A stretch of DNA of 64,000 nt, from positions 1-64,000 of the forward strand of contig CANRNL010000013.1 of the NCBI GenBank assembly GCA_947631965.1, in the 5' to 3' direction. The position numbers and the translations under genes were made by a program. Below, piece after piece: positions 63,127 through 64,000 of this stretch (positions within the stretch are counted from its first letter, which is position 1; each line of letters opens with the position of its first letter). The notes under the pieces are model-generated. The model was not told the origin of the DNA and ran no database searches. It was given only the letters and a program-made list of their open reading frames with translations. Origin of the DNA: an uncultured Clostridia bacterium (GTDB lineage Bacteria > Bacillota > Clostridia > Monoglobales > Monoglobaceae).

Positions 63127-64000
63127 CTATCCGATGAATTTACGATGCGATTCCTTAACATTGTTTTGATTCACCATAGCATACTGAAGCGTTGTATCAA
63201 TACTTTGGTGGCCAAGAAGCTGCTGTACCTGTTCGATTGGCATCCCTTTATCAATTGCCATCGTCGCCAAAGTTCGGCGGAACTTATGCGGATGTACTTT
63301 CTGGAAGTTTAACTCTCGTCCGATTTTACGGAGGCGGATTTCCACACCGCTTATCTGTAAGCGTTCAAACGGCTTAAGCAGCGATACAAATAATGCCTCA
63401 TTCTTATCTGCTCGTTCGGCCAGATATCTCTGCAAATGTATCTTTGTTCGAGCATCAAAGTAAACCTTACGTTCCTTGTTGCCCTTTCCAAAAACGATAC
63501 ATTCCCTATTGTCAAAGTCCACGTCGTTGCGATTAAGCTTTACAAGCTCTCCGACACGGATTCCTGTCGATGCTAATAAATCAATCATCGCAAGATCGCG
63601 TGTGTTATCACAATGATCCCGCATCAACTCCAGCGATTCGTCTGTATAGGTCTCCTTTACTGTTTTACCGGTCTTGACTTTATGTATCCTTCTCACCGGG
63701 CTCTTAACGATGTAGTCTTCATCTTCAAGCCACGCAAAGAAGCTGGACAGGATGCGTCTCACATTGTCAAGGGTAACTTTACTAATTGTTCCTCGGCGTT
63801 GATAATTGTCGAGGTATGAGCGAAGGTCCTCTGTTGTTATCTGACATTCCGGTTTGCTTATGCTTTCCAGCATATTCCGGATTGTAGATTCATAGTAGCG
63901 GAGGGATTTTTCTGAACATCCCTCTACACGCTTTGCGGCTATAAAAACCGGCAGCATGTCCTTTTTCTCTGTCGTGTCTTTTTTCTCTACATATTCAAGA
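63127..64000 (-). CDS. Tyrosine recombinase (XerC/D-like), 5-prime end cut by the window
   Basis: At least 290 residues of a tyrosine site-specific recombinase. The N-terminal SAM-like core-binding domain includes EKSLRYYESTIRNMLES. Catalytic residues of the second domain are all visible: Arg in STGIRVGEL, Lys in GKGNKERKVYF, His-x-x-Arg in HPHKFRRTLAT, His in LLGHQSIDTT and the nucleophile Tyr in LQYAMVNQN. The first Met in view is at 63957, but the frame is open to the window edge (LEYVEKKDTTEKKD), so the true start is likely outside. It sits directly before the half hsdS gene, the arrangement seen in shufflons of type I restriction loci. Confidence 0.92.
   Translation of the reverse strand, partial: LEYVEKKDTTEKKDMLPVFIAAKRVEGCSEKSLRYYESTIRNMLESISKPECQITTEDLRSYLDNYQRRGTISKVTLDNVRRILSSFFAWLEDEDYIVKSPVRRIHKVKTGKTVKETYTDESLELMRDHCDNTRDLAMIDLLASTGIRVGELVKLNRNDVDFDNRECIVFGKGNKERKVYFDARTKIHLQRYLAERADKNEALFVSLLKPFERLQISGVEIRLRKIGRELNFQKVHPHKFRRTLATMAIDKGMPIEQVQQLLGHQSIDTTLQYAMVNQNNVKESHRKFIG

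Noticed and set aside
1-64000. CRISPR array, rRNA operon, prophage, complete insertion sequence
   Set aside because: No regularly spaced repeats, rRNA sequence, phage structural genes or transposase with terminal inverted repeats were seen. The hairpins in gaps behave as terminators.

Overview
The window reads as a chromosomal segment of an anaerobic, endospore-lineage member of the Clostridia (Bacillota), most likely a gut plant-polysaccharide degrader. Supports are spoIIR followed by an alpha/beta-type small acid-soluble spore protein gene, [FeFe]-hydrogenase maturases HydG and HydF, AGGAGG-type ribosome binding sites, TTGACA-N17-TATAAT-type promoters, several S-layer-homology (SLH) proteins, and a large secreted pectinesterase plus a GH43 glycosidase. 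The pectinesterase and SLH content recalls pectin specialists such as Monoglobus, but that placement is inference only.

Layout. 1-12.1 kb: tail of an unknown gene, a Gfo/Idh/MocA oxidoreductase, hisH-hisF, a CaCA-type cation exchanger, a 24-residue membrane peptide ORF, murA, a convergent citrate synthase, then hydG-hydF and a ClpE-like AAA+ unfoldase. 12.1-15.6 kb: transaldolase/Fsa-like aldolase, argH and argG on the minus strand. 15.6-21.8 kb: a plus-strand run of an ankyrin-GH43 fusion, ruvC-ruvA-ruvB and metG. 21.8-25.3 kb: the exported pectinesterase. 25.3-31.1 kb: two BlaI/BlaR1 (M56) regulatory pairs facing each other, each with its own promoter and a distinct inverted-repeat operator pair; one also carries a small SLH protein. 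31.1-38.4 kb: a Phd/PIN toxin-antitoxin pair, a large SLH protein and a MacAB-type efflux operon. 38.5-44.5 kb: S41 protease, a small exported protein, argS, a DUF1934 protein, murI and ddl. 44.6-45.7 kb: spoIIR and the SASP gene. 45.7-52.2 kb: polar amino acid ABC importer, ispE, MATE transporter, ftsH. 52.5-54.5 kb: an Asn/Gln-rich micropeptide gene, an NrdD-tail-like protein, a copper-amine-oxidase-N-like exported protein with an internal duplication, and tRNA-Gln(CTG). 54.6-58.1 kb: a minus-strand cluster of zinc-ribbon membrane proteins with beta-lactamase-fold domains (one with intact active-site motifs, one degenerate), preceded by a decayed zinc-ribbon gene and an intact consensus promoter. 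58.2-59.2 kb: azlC-azlD. 59.6-64 kb: type I restriction hsdR, a half hsdS and a tyrosine recombinase, which look like acquired, rearranging DNA.

Most of the window is housekeeping. The parts that stand out are the zinc-ribbon/beta-lactamase-fold cluster, the paired BlaI/BlaR1 loci with different operator sequences, the cytoplasmic ankyrin-GH43 fusion, the Asn/Gln-rich micropeptide, and the half-hsdS next to a recombinase. Function for these is inferred from sequence only; no database search was possible.
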